The notes under the pieces: model-generated | The model's input: the letters and a program-made list of their open reading frames with translations, nothing else | Databases searched by the model: none | Told to the model about the DNA's origin: nothing | Assembly: GCA_947073285.1 (NCBI GenBank) | Contig: CAMTJT010000002.1 | Span: 62,001-126,000 of the forward strand | DNA: 64,000 nucleotides | Origin: an uncultured Clostridium sp. | GTDB taxonomy: Bacteria; Bacillota; Clostridia; TANB77; CAG-508 | Reading direction: 5' to 3' | Program-made: the position numbers and the translations under genes | In this document: positions 1-8,418 of the stretch, in pieces | How positions within the stretch are numbered: the stretch's first letter is position 1 | How the letters are laid out: each line of letters starts with the position of its first letter

Positions 1-2
1 TA

Positions 3-3000
3 ATAATAGCTATCTTATTACAACTATTTTCACCCTATACTCAGCTTGTAGGAACAGTAAAAGCAGCCATAACAGGAAATACAGCACCAGATTTTAAATA
101 CTTAGTCATGAATGTAGATAAATCAGAAGATGCGTATTTAGACTATGAAGACTTTGGAATAGCGCACATTACGTTAGAGCTAAGAGGAAACTTAAACTTT
201 AGTGGTTTTGATGTAGCCTTTAGTTATGACAAAAATGTATTAAAGCCAACATACAACGCAGGTAGTAACAGAAGACCAGACTACGTAGAAGCCACAAACA
301 TGAGTGATTGGAATGTAACAACTAATAACTTCGGCTCAGACATATCAGAAAATAACACATGGTTATTTGCAGACCAAGGAAAATTTAGAGTAGAAGGTAC
401 AACAGCAACTGACAAAAATCCATCTGTAATAGGAGAAAGTGTTGTCATAGCAGAATTATACTTTTTACTAGAAGACGGATACACCTTAGACAATATTCCA
501 AGCACTACATTTGCAATGCAACCAGGAGGAGGATTAGAAACAGGTATAAAACTTGTTTTTGATACTTATGACTGGGTAACAGACCCTAAATATTATGGAA
601 CAGATGGAATGGTAGAAGCAGAAAAAGAAATATCTTCTATTATAGTAAAAACAAATCCAACCAAAACAAGTTATGAACATGGAGAAACTATTAATTTAGC
701 AGGAGGAGTCATTACAGTAACTTATAGTGATAATTCAGAAGAAGATATAGACATGCTAGACCCAAAAGTAAGTATCACTTCAGGAAATCTAGCAGATGCC
801 ACTAATAATACAGTTATGATTAGTTATGGAGGAAAACAAACATCTTTTAATATTACAGTAACAGACCCAATAGAAAAATTAGAAGTACAAACTCCAATGA
901 CAAATGTAGAATACAATCATAATGATAATTTTAATTTTGCAGGTTTACAACTAAAAGCTACTAAGAAAAGTGGAAACACTATTACATTAGGACAAGAACA
1001 TCCAGATGTAACAACCAGTGAATTAAAAGCAAATATTAACTCTAACCAGTTTACACAAACATCTACATCAGGAACTGTTCCAGTAAGTGGTACACAAAAA
1101 ATTATATTTACTTATGAAGGAAAAACAGCTGAGCAAACAGTAATTGTAAATGACACCATAGATACCATTGAAGTAGTAAATCAACCAACCAAAAAGGTAT
1201 ATAAATATGGTGAAAGCTTAAACTTAGCAGGAGCAAGTATTAGAGTTCATTTAGGAAGTGGAGGAACTAGTAACATAAACCTTCCAGATGGAGGCGTAAC
1301 AGTAACAAACTTCAATAATAAACAAGTAGGAAGTAAACAACATTTAAATGTAAGTTTTGGAGGAAAAACAGCAGCAAATACCATTGAAGTAGAAGCATAT
1401 AACTATGTAAAAACAATAGATTTAACACCACCAACAAACAGAAAACCTATTTATAATACACAATTAGATTTAACAGGAGCCTCTATTACAGAAAACTGGG
1501 CAAATGGAAATATTGCTATGAATAAAGCAGTAACAGCAAGTATGATTTCAGGGTATAACAAAACAAAGCTAGGCTCACAAACAGTAACTGTAAATTATAC
1601 AGTAACTTATACACTTTCAGATGGAAATACATTATCAGACAACTTTACTAAAACATTTACAGTAAATGTACAAAATACAGCAAAAGCAATAGAAATTACA
1701 CCGCCTACCAAAACAACCTATCATCATGGAGAAACTTTAAACTTAGCAGGTGGAAGTATAAAAGTAACAAACCAAGATAACACAGTAGCTAATGTAACTA
1801 TGACTACAGCAATGATTACTGAAAATGGAACATCAGTTAATATGAGTCCAGCTACGTATGATAATACTAATAAAGTAGCCAAAACACTTAAAATAGCTTA
1901 TGAACAAGATGGTATTAACAAACAAGTAGATTATCCAATAACTATTATTAATGATGTAAAATCTATTAGCCTACAAGGAACACCAAAAACAAATTATAAT
2001 GTAAATGACCCAAGAGATACAAACTTAGAAATATTGGTAAGTAGAGCATCAGGAGCTCCAGAAGCAATTAAAGTTACAGACACTATGATAACCAATTTTA
2101 GTACAACAACAGAAGGAGCAAGAACAGCAGTAATTACCTATACAGAAAATGGCATTACAAAAACAGTAGATTATAGCTATGTAGTAGCAGATAAAGTAAA
2201 ATCAATCAGTATTAAAACTATGCCAAAAGAAACACAAAAATACAATACCAATTTAGATTTAGCAAATGCTACCATAGAAGTAGTAAAAGGAAGTAAGACC
2301 GAGACGATTCCATTAACAAGTGCTATGATAAAAACAGGAACATATGATAAAACTACCTTAGGAACGCAAGCAGTAACAGTAGAGTATGGAACAAAAGAAG
2401 ATGGGTCACCTGCCACAACCACTTTTACAGTTAATGTAAAAGATTATGTAACAGGAATTAGTATAACTCCAAATGAAGTAAATGCAGTTTATAATGATGA
2501 ATTACAAACAATACTTGACAATAATACAATTACGTATACTGTAACTTATGCAAAAGCTGGGGCACAAATAGCAACTGTAGTAACTCAAAATATGGTAACA
2601 GGATATAACAAAACAAAAATAGGAGCCCAAACTTTAACAGTAACTTATACAGACAATAATGAAAATAGCTTTACAAAAGATGGTACTTTTACAGCAAATT
2701 TAAAGGTAACTATACCAGATAAAGTAACACAAATAAGTATTACAAAACCAAACAAAACAACCTATAAACATGGCGAAGCCTTTAATCTAACAGGAGGAAT
2801 TATTAACCTAACATATGCAAGTACAAAAACAGATACAGTAAACCTTACAACAGCAATGTTAAAAGAAGCAGATGGAGTAACAACAGCTAGTACCTCTCCA
2901 ATAGCTACAGACTTTGGAACAAATACTACTTTTGATAAAACACTAAAAATTGTTTATAGCAAAGATGGAGTATCAAAACAAATAGACTATCCAATTACGA

Positions 3001-6000
3001 TTGTAAATGATGTAAGAGAAATTACAATGCATACTACACCAAAAACAAGTTACAATGTAAATGACACAATAGACTTAACTACAGATGGAACAAACTATGG
3101 AGAAATTTTAGTAACAAGAGCAGTAGGAACAGCAGAAGTTGTTAAGTTAAATGATAGTAAAGTACAAGTTACAGGATTTAATGCAAGCAGAGAAAATACA
3201 AATTTACCATTAACAGTAACTTATACAGAAAATGGAATTAGTAAAAATACAAGTTATAACATCTCAGTCACAGACAGTGTAAAATCAATTAGTATTAAAA
3301 CGACTCCAAAAACAGATTATAAATATAATGAAGAATTAAGTATAACAGGTGGGCAAATAGAAGTAGTAAAAGGAAGTGGAACCACAACCATACCACTAAC
3401 TAGTAGTATGGTAACAGGTTATAATAAAGAAACTTTAGGAGAACAAACAATTACAGTAACTTATGGTGGAAAAGAAACTACTTACAAAGTAACAGTAAAA
3501 GATTATGTAACAGAAATTGCAGTAAATCCAAGCACTGTATCAGCCACAGTAGGAGATAGTTTAGAGAAAATACTTTCAGATAATTCAATTATGTATACTG
3601 TAACATATGCAAAAGCAGGTGCTAGAACCCCAACTACACTTACAAAAAATATGGTAACAGGATACAATGCATCAAGTAGTATCTCACAAAACTTAACAGT
3701 AACCTATGTAGATACAGATGTTAGTAGTGCTACAAATGGAAAAAGCTTTACAAAAACATTAAGAGTAACTTTCCCAAATGCAGTTACTAAAATAGAATTA
3801 GTACCACCAACTAAAAAAGTATATAACCATGGAGAAATATTAGACCTAAGTGGTGGAAGTATGAAACTTACTTATGCAAGCGGAGATGTAGCTACAGAAA
3901 ACTTAAATATGGCAACAATTACTGAGGCAGATGGAAGTACAGTAAATATGAGTCCATCAGCAGAAGAATTTGGAAGTAGCACAACCATAAATAAAACTTT
4001 AAAAATAACTTATACACAAGATGGAGTAAGCAAAACAATAGACTATTCAATTACGATTGTAAATGATGTAAAAGAAATTACAATGCATACTACACCAAAA
4101 ACAAGTTACAATGTAAATGACACAATAGACTTAACTACAGATGGAACAAACTATGGAGAAATTTTAGTAACAAGAGCAGTAGGAACTGCAGAAGTTATTA
4201 AGTTAAATGATAGTAAAGTACAAGTTACAGGATTTAATACAAGTACAGAAAATGCAAACTTAGAATTAACAGTAACTTATACAGAAAATGGAATTAGTAA
4301 AAATACAAATTATAACATCTCAGTCACAGACAGTGTAAAATCAATTAAATTATTAACAACACCGAAAGCACAGTATAAATATAACGAAGAATTAGACGTA
4401 AGTGAAGACCTTCTAGAAATAGAAAAGGGAAGCGAAAAGATAAGCATACCATTAACAACAGGTATGATAACAGGATATGACAAAACAGTTTTAGGAGAGC
4501 AAGAACTAACCATAGAATATGGTGGACAACAAATTAAGTATACTGTAAATGTAAAAGACTATGTAACTGGAATTAGTATTACCCCAAATACAGTAACAGG
4601 AACATGTAAAGATACATTACAAGACTTAATTGATGATTATAACATAATGTATACTGTAACCTATGCAAAAACAGGAGCAGGCACCCCAAGCCCACTTCTA
4701 GAAAGTATGGTAACAGGATATAATGACAAAACAACCAATGAACAAAACTTAGAAGTAACTTACACAGATAATGATGAAAATAGTGCTACCAAGGGACAAG
4801 ATTTTACAACATCTTTAGCAGTAACATTACAAGACCAAGTAGATACTATTAGCATCAAAGACAAACCAGGTAAATTAACCTACCATTATGAAGACCAAAG
4901 CTTAGATTTAAGCGGTGGTAGCATCTTAGTTACAACACAAAGCGGAATTACAGAAGAGAAAAGCTTTACAGCAGATGGTGTAACCATTACAGAAGTAGAT
5001 GGATCCCCAATCAATCTACAAAATGTAAGTTTTGAGCCAAGTCATCAAGCAGTAAAGACAATCAAAGTAAATTACGCAGGAAAATCAGATACATTTAATA
5101 TAACAATTACAAACCAAATCACTAAAATCGAAATGGAAAATATGCCAAAAACAGAATATCAAATTGGCGAAACACTAGATTTAAGCACAGATGGAACCAC
5201 CCCAGGAACCATTAAAGTAACAAGACAAAATGGAAAAACAAGTAGTGTTACGTTAACTGATAACAATGTTATGGTAACAAATTTCGATAGTACAGCAGAA
5301 AATACAAACTTAAGATTAGACGTAAGTTATACAGAAAATGGTATAACAAAAACTACTAATTATGCAATCAAAGTAATAGACGTAGTATCAGATGTAGTAA
5401 TAGAAAACATACCAAAAACAGCTTATAAATATGGCGAAAGCTTAGATGTAAGCACAGGTACATTATTAGTAACAAGAAGCAGCGGCCCAGTTTCAATACC
5501 AATGAATGAAAATATGGTAACAGAGCTAGATGGAAGCAGCTTTGATAGCACAAATTTAAGTGCAAGAAAATTAAAAGTAACCTATGGTGGAAAAGAACTA
5601 TTCTATGACATCGCAGTATCAGACTATGTAACAGGAATATTACTAACACCACCTACAAAACAAACTTATGAATGTGGAGAACTTCTAGACTTAGAAGGAG
5701 GAAGTGTACAAAAAGTTATGGCAAGTGGAGAGCCTACTACCCCAGTAGAACTTTTAGATAACAGTGTAACAATAAGTACATTTGATTCAAGTAAAGAAGG
5801 AACACAATCAATACAAGTAACTTATGAAGGATTTACCCAAAGTTTTGGTGTAATAGTAGAAGACAATGTACAATCCATAACGATAGAAAATACCCCAAAA
5901 ACAGACTATGAATATGGAGAAGAATTAGACCTAACAGGAGGAACTATTATTGCAACAAAATCAAGTGGAAAAACCGAAGTAATCAATATTACAAAAGAAA

Positions 6001-7547
6001 TGGTAACAGGTTATGATAGTACAAAGATAGAAGAACAAACTTTAACTATTACCTATAAAGGAAAACAAACAAGCTATACTGTAAATGTAAAAGATAAAGT
6101 AAAAGACATTAAAATTAAAGAGCCAAATAAGTTAGTATATAAACTAGGAGAAGAAATAGACTTAGCAGGTGGAACAGTAGAACTAATAATGGCAAGTGGA
6201 AAACCTACTACCCCAGTAAGTTTAACCGATAACAATGTCACAATACAACTACCAAGTACAACTGCAGAGGGAGCTTACCCAGTAAAAGTAACTTATCAAG
6301 GATTTACGAAAAACTTCTACATTACAGTAGTAGATGCAATTACATCAATTTATTTAGACACATTACCAGAAAAACTTCATTACAAGTATGGAGAAAGCTT
6401 AAATGTAACAGGAGCAACCATTAAAATGGCAAAAGAAAGTGGAGAAACTACCACAATAACAGTTACAAAAGAAATGGTAACAGGCTATAATCCAAACAAA
6501 ATAGGAGCACAAATATTAACCATTACTTACGAAAACTATAGCTGGCAATATGTAGTTGATGTAGAAGACATTATAAAAGGACTAAAAGTAACAAAACCAG
6601 ATAAAACAGAATATGAATATGGCGATAGCCTAGATTTAACTGGTGGAAAAGTAGCCATTGTAATGGCCAGCGGACACCTAGAAGAAGCTGAATTAACAGC
6701 CTCTATGATAGCAGGATTTGAAAGTACTAAATTAGGAAATCAAACCATAAAAGTAGAATATCAGGGATTACAAGGAGAATTCCAAGTAAAAGTAGTAGAC
6801 AAAGTAAAAGGAATTGAAATGTCAAAAACGCCTGATAAAACCAAGTATCAGTACAATGAAAAATTAGATGTAACAGGTGCTATTATTAAAGTAATTAAAT
6901 CAAGTGGAATTTACGAAGCATCTGTAACAGATAAAATGGTTTCAGGGTATAACCCTAAAACCTCAGGAAATCAATTCGTAACTGTAACTTATGAAGGTCA
7001 TGAAACAAGCTTTATGGTAACAGTAGACGAAAAACCAGTGGTAGAAGAACCACAAAGACCAGTAAGACCAGTAAGACCTACAAAGCCAATAACACCTACA
7101 AAACCAGTAGAACAAGAACCTATCAAGCCACAAGAGCCAGAAAAGCCAATTACACCACAAGAACCACAAAAGCCAACAGAAGTACTTGGTGTGCAAGATA
7201 GAAATGACACCATAGAAAAAGAAAAACTATTAGCTGGAATAATGGGATTTACTGCACTTCTTCTAATGATATTCTTAGTATTAACAAAACGTAATGTTAA
7301 CATTTATGTAGAAGAAGAAAAAGAATTCGTATTAGGTGGAAAAACAAAACTTACGAAAAACAATTTATACATAGATATTAACCAATATCTAGATGACGAA
7401 ACTTACCAAAACAAAGTTAAAGTACGTCTAAATGATGCAATAAGCGAGAAGTTAGACGGAAAAGAAATAGAGATAAAACATAGAGGCAATATAATCAAAT
7501 ATAAGGTACATTATGAGAATAAGCCATATGAAATTATCTTAGAATAA
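3..7547 (+). CDS. Cohesin-like surface protein with 25 Ig-like (Big_3-type) repeats and C-terminal membrane anchor, 5' partial
   Basis: The reading frame is open from base 3, ahead of the first ATG at 108. It encodes a hydrophobic stretch (IIAILLQLFSPYTQLVGTVKAA) that looks like the end of a signal peptide, so the true start lies off the left edge and ATG 108 is internal. Next comes a cohesin-like beta-sandwich of about 150 residues, with a typical FDVAFSYDKNVLKP strand and ELYFLLEDG near its end. It is followed by 25 repeats of about 75-100 residues, each opening like KTxYxxGExLDLxGG and matching bacterial Ig-like (Big_3) domains. The C-terminus has a Pro/Glu/Lys-rich spacer, one membrane helix (LLAGIMGFTALLLMIFLVL) and about 90 cytoplasmic residues. 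Inferred role: cell-surface anchoring protein that could bind the dockerins at 39.2 kb and 49.1 kb. The repeat family is certain; the cohesin call is a fold-level judgement. Confidence 0.82.
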   Translation: MIAILLQLFSPYTQLVGTVKAAITGNTAPDFKYLVMNVDKSEDAYLDYEDFGIAHITLELRGNLNFSGFDVAFSYDKNVLKPTYNAGSNRRPDYVEATNMSDWNVTTNNFGSDISENNTWLFADQGKFRVEGTTATDKNPSVIGESVVIAELYFLLEDGYTLDNIPSTTFAMQPGGGLETGIKLVFDTYDWVTDPKYYGTDGMVEAEKEISSIIVKTNPTKTSYEHGETINLAGGVITVTYSDNSEEDIDMLDPKVSITSGNLADATNNTVMISYGGKQTSFNITVTDPIEKLEVQTPMTNVEYNHNDNFNFAGLQLKATKKSGNTITLGQEHPDVTTSELKANINSNQFTQTSTSGTVPVSGTQKIIFTYEGKTAEQTVIVNDTIDTIEVVNQPTKKVYKYGESLNLAGASIRVHLGSGGTSNINLPDGGVTVTNFNNKQVGSKQHLNVSFGGKTAANTIEVEAYNYVKTIDLTPPTNRKPIYNTQLDLTGASITENWANGNIAMNKAVTASMISGYNKTKLGSQTVTVNYTVTYTLSDGNTLSDNFTKTFTVNVQNTAKAIEITPPTKTTYHHGETLNLAGGSIKVTNQDNTVANVTMTTAMITENGTSVNMSPATYDNTNKVAKTLKIAYEQDGINKQVDYPITIINDVKSISLQGTPKTNYNVNDPRDTNLEILVSRASGAPEAIKVTDTMITNFSTTTEGARTAVITYTENGITKTVDYSYVVADKVKSISIKTMPKETQKYNTNLDLANATIEVVKGSKTETIPLTSAMIKTGTYDKTTLGTQAVTVEYGTKEDGSPATTTFTVNVKDYVTGISITPNEVNAVYNDELQTILDNNTITYTVTYAKAGAQIATVVTQNMVTGYNKTKIGAQTLTVTYTDNNENSFTKDGTFTANLKVTIPDKVTQISITKPNKTTYKHGEAFNLTGGIINLTYASTKTDTVNLTTAMLKEADGVTTASTSPIATDFGTNTTFDKTLKIVYSKDGVSKQIDYPITIVNDVREITMHTTPKTSYNVNDTIDLTTDGTNYGEILVTRAVGTAEVVKLNDSKVQVTGFNASRENTNLPLTVTYTENGISKNTSYNISVTDSVKSISIKTTPKTDYKYNEELSITGGQIEVVKGSGTTTIPLTSSMVTGYNKETLGEQTITVTYGGKETTYKVTVKDYVTEIAVNPSTVSATVGDSLEKILSDNSIMYTVTYAKAGARTPTTLTKNMVTGYNASSSISQNLTVTYVDTDVSSATNGKSFTKTLRVTFPNAVTKIELVPPTKKVYNHGEILDLSGGSMKLTYASGDVATENLNMATITEADGSTVNMSPSAEEFGSSTTINKTLKITYTQDGVSKTIDYSITIVNDVKEITMHTTPKTSYNVNDTIDLTTDGTNYGEILVTRAVGTAEVIKLNDSKVQVTGFNTSTENANLELTVTYTENGISKNTNYNISVTDSVKSIKLLTTPKAQYKYNEELDVSEDLLEIEKGSEKISIPLTTGMITGYDKTVLGEQELTIEYGGQQIKYTVNVKDYVTGISITPNTVTGTCKDTLQDLIDDYNIMYTVTYAKTGAGTPSPLLESMVTGYNDKTTNEQNLEVTYTDNDENSATKGQDFTTSLAVTLQDQVDTISIKDKPGKLTYHYEDQSLDLSGGSILVTTQSGITEEKSFTADGVTITEVDGSPINLQNVSFEPSHQAVKTIKVNYAGKSDTFNITITNQITKIEMENMPKTEYQIGETLDLSTDGTTPGTIKVTRQNGKTSSVTLTDNNVMVTNFDSTAENTNLRLDVSYTENGITKTTNYAIKVIDVVSDVVIENIPKTAYKYGESLDVSTGTLLVTRSSGPVSIPMNENMVTELDGSSFDSTNLSARKLKVTYGGKELFYDIAVSDYVTGILLTPPTKQTYECGELLDLEGGSVQKVMASGEPTTPVELLDNSVTISTFDSSKEGTQSIQVTYEGFTQSFGVIVEDNVQSITIENTPKTDYEYGEELDLTGGTIIATKSSGKTEVINITKEMVTGYDSTKIEEQTLTITYKGKQTSYTVNVKDKVKDIKIKEPNKLVYKLGEEIDLAGGTVELIMASGKPTTPVSLTDNNVTIQLPSTTAEGAYPVKVTYQGFTKNFYITVVDAITSIYLDTLPEKLHYKYGESLNVTGATIKMAKESGETTTITVTKEMVTGYNPNKIGAQILTITYENYSWQYVVDVEDIIKGLKVTKPDKTEYEYGDSLDLTGGKVAIVMASGHLEEAELTASMIAGFESTKLGNQTIKVEYQGLQGEFQVKVVDKVKGIEMSKTPDKTKYQYNEKLDVTGAIIKVIKSSGIYEASVTDKMVSGYNPKTSGNQFVTVTYEGHETSFMVTVDEKPVVEEPQRPVRPVRPTKPITPTKPVEQEPIKPQEPEKPITPQEPQKPTEVLGVQDRNDTIEKEKLLAGIMGFTALLLMIFLVLTKRNVNIYVEEEKEFVLGGKTKLTKNNLYIDINQYLDDETYQNKVKVRLNDAISEKLDGKEIEIKHRGNIIKYKVHYENKPYEIILE
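3021..4189 (+). repeat. Near-identical internal duplication, period 1056 nt
   Basis: The stretch from 3021 to about 3180 recurs almost unchanged from 4077 to about 4236. The offset is 1056 nt, or 352 codons, which equals a block of four Ig-like domains. The neighbouring blocks keep the same order of domain types but have diverged more. This shows the gene grew by in-frame tandem duplication of four-domain blocks. Confidence 0.8.
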
Positions 7548-7642
7548 AAAATCGCTTGAGAAAGGCAAATAAAACCCAAATAACAGTGTAGCGATGGAAA
7601 AGAAAGAAAATAACAAATAAAAGGTATACCATAAAAACAAAC

Positions 7643-7730
7643 TAAATTGTCGCGTGCATGCAAAGTTTCCATATCTTTACCCTTTATGCACGCAAAGGCG
7701 TAAAGAATAGGAAATTTTGTAGACAATTTA
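7643..7730. ncRNA. Candidate structured RNA or element with loop/internal-loop pseudoknot
   Basis: The outer stem TAAATTGTC (7643-7651) pairs perfectly with GACAATTTA (7722-7730). Inside, 7666-7685 pairs with 7694-7714 as a hairpin of about 19 bp with single-base bulges, closing an eight-base loop ATGCACGC (7686-7693). That loop is the exact reverse complement of GCGTGCAT (7652-7659) in the 5' side of the internal loop, so an 8-bp pseudoknot can form. I do not recognise the family. No protein frame explains the pattern, and the strand is undetermined. It may be a riboswitch-like RNA, a ribozyme-like RNA or a palindromic mobile element. Confidence 0.4.
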
Positions 7731-7842
7731 AAATATAATATTAGAATATTTTAGAATATTAGAAAAAATCTAATCAAAAAAAGAAGTAAAAAAATAGCTA
7801 TTATATATGGCTTTGTTTGCCATACCCAAAAACAAAAAAAGT

Positions 7843-7872
7843 GGCTAGAAACCGCGGAAGCTAGCCTGTTTT
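7843..7872 (+). terminator. Putative terminator hairpin
   Basis: GGCTAG (7843-7848) pairs with CTAGCC (7861-7866) around a loop containing the palindrome CCGCGG, followed by a short T tract. It lies about 300 bases after the cohesin-like gene, so its link to that gene is uncertain. Confidence 0.35.
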
Positions 7873-7939
7873 AAAAATAGTATAAAAATATAATAGGTAA
7901 GAAACAGGCCCTGTTTTAGGGTCTATTCGTCATGTCTGT

Positions 7940-8030
7940 TGTCACTTAGGGGACGTACTCATTTGTGACAAAGTGTCACTTAGGGGACGTACTCATTTGT
8001 GACAAAAGTGTCGGTTTAGGGACAAATTGC
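7940..8030. repeat. Tandem REP-like palindromic repeats, 34-nt unit
   Basis: Two identical units start at 7940 and 7974, followed by a degenerate third from about 8009. Each unit begins TGTCAC and ends GTGACA, so it folds into a hairpin. The loop carries TTAGGGGACGTACTC. The form resembles repetitive extragenic palindromes of Firmicutes, but no associated transposase is present in the window. Confidence 0.65.
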
Positions 8031-8148
8031 ATATAAAAGCATAATTCGACATGATAAAAGTAAATTTAAAATCTATCAAATCCTCTTGCCCCTAACAAAA
8101 CTATAAAAAAACTCGAAATTTGTAACAAAAAAGTAAATAAAATGTCAA

Positions 8149-8180
8149 AAAAAGCACTTTCTAAGGAGAAGGTGCTTTTT
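8149..8180. terminator. Bidirectional Rho-independent terminator
   Basis: AAAAAGCAC (8149-8157) pairs perfectly with GTGCTTTTT (8172-8180). The A-rich left arm and T-rich right arm allow termination on either strand. Confidence 0.65.
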
Positions 8181-8229
8181 CCGTATAATTAACTACTTAT
8201 ATTTATATGTAATATAAAAAATAGTAGTA

Positions 8230-8258
8230 TTGAAAAAATAAGTTATAGGGAATATATA
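8230..8258 (+). promoter_or_regulatory. Candidate promoter of the giant RCC1 gene
   Basis: TTGAAA (8230-8235) and TATATA (8253-8258) are separated by 17 nt. This gives a leader of roughly 155 nt that contains the hairpin at 8301-8352. Confidence 0.45.
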
Positions 8259-8300
8259 TATATTATTATTATTTAAGCCAATGCGTTAGAAAGCTTTGCA

Positions 8301-8352
8301 GTGTAGTTATATCATGCTTTGGGTTCGCCTAGAAAACATGATATAGCTACAC
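8301..8352 (+). promoter_or_regulatory. Long leader hairpin upstream of the giant gene
   Basis: GTGTAGTTATATCATG (8301-8316) pairs with 8337-8352 over 16 positions, with one G-U type mismatch and a 20-nt loop. It ends 66 nt before the chosen start codon. It has no T tract, so it is more likely a structured leader or mRNA stabiliser than a terminator. I recognise no riboswitch class. Confidence 0.45.
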
Positions 8353-8418
8353 CACAAGAATATTTAATAAAACGCAAAATACAGCTTAAACAAGCCAAAG
8401 AATGTGAGGAAAAAACAA

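Larger units (their letters stand above)
7548..8418. other. Non-coding intergenic region rich in secondary structure
   Basis: I find no credible gene here; the short open frames are low-complexity. In order it holds a pseudoknot-like structured element (7643-7730), an AT-rich patch with repeated TTAGAATATT, a hairpin that may be a terminator (7843-7872), two and a half tandem REP-like palindromes (7940-8030), a strong bidirectional terminator hairpin (8149-8180), a candidate promoter (8230-8258) and a long leader hairpin (8301-8352) upstream of the giant gene. Confidence 0.7.

Noticed and set aside
108-110. ATG at 108 as the start of the first gene
   Set aside because: The frame is open upstream to the window edge and encodes a signal-peptide-like hydrophobic run, so 108 is internal.
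7552-7740. c-di-GMP (GEMM) riboswitch suggested by AAAGGCAAA and ACGCAAAG fragments
   Set aside because: The order, spacing and helices of the GEMM consensus are not met; the pseudoknot description fits the bases better.
8404-8406. GTG 8404 as the start of the giant gene
   Set aside because: It overlaps the best ribosome site for ATG 8419 and has no good site of its own.
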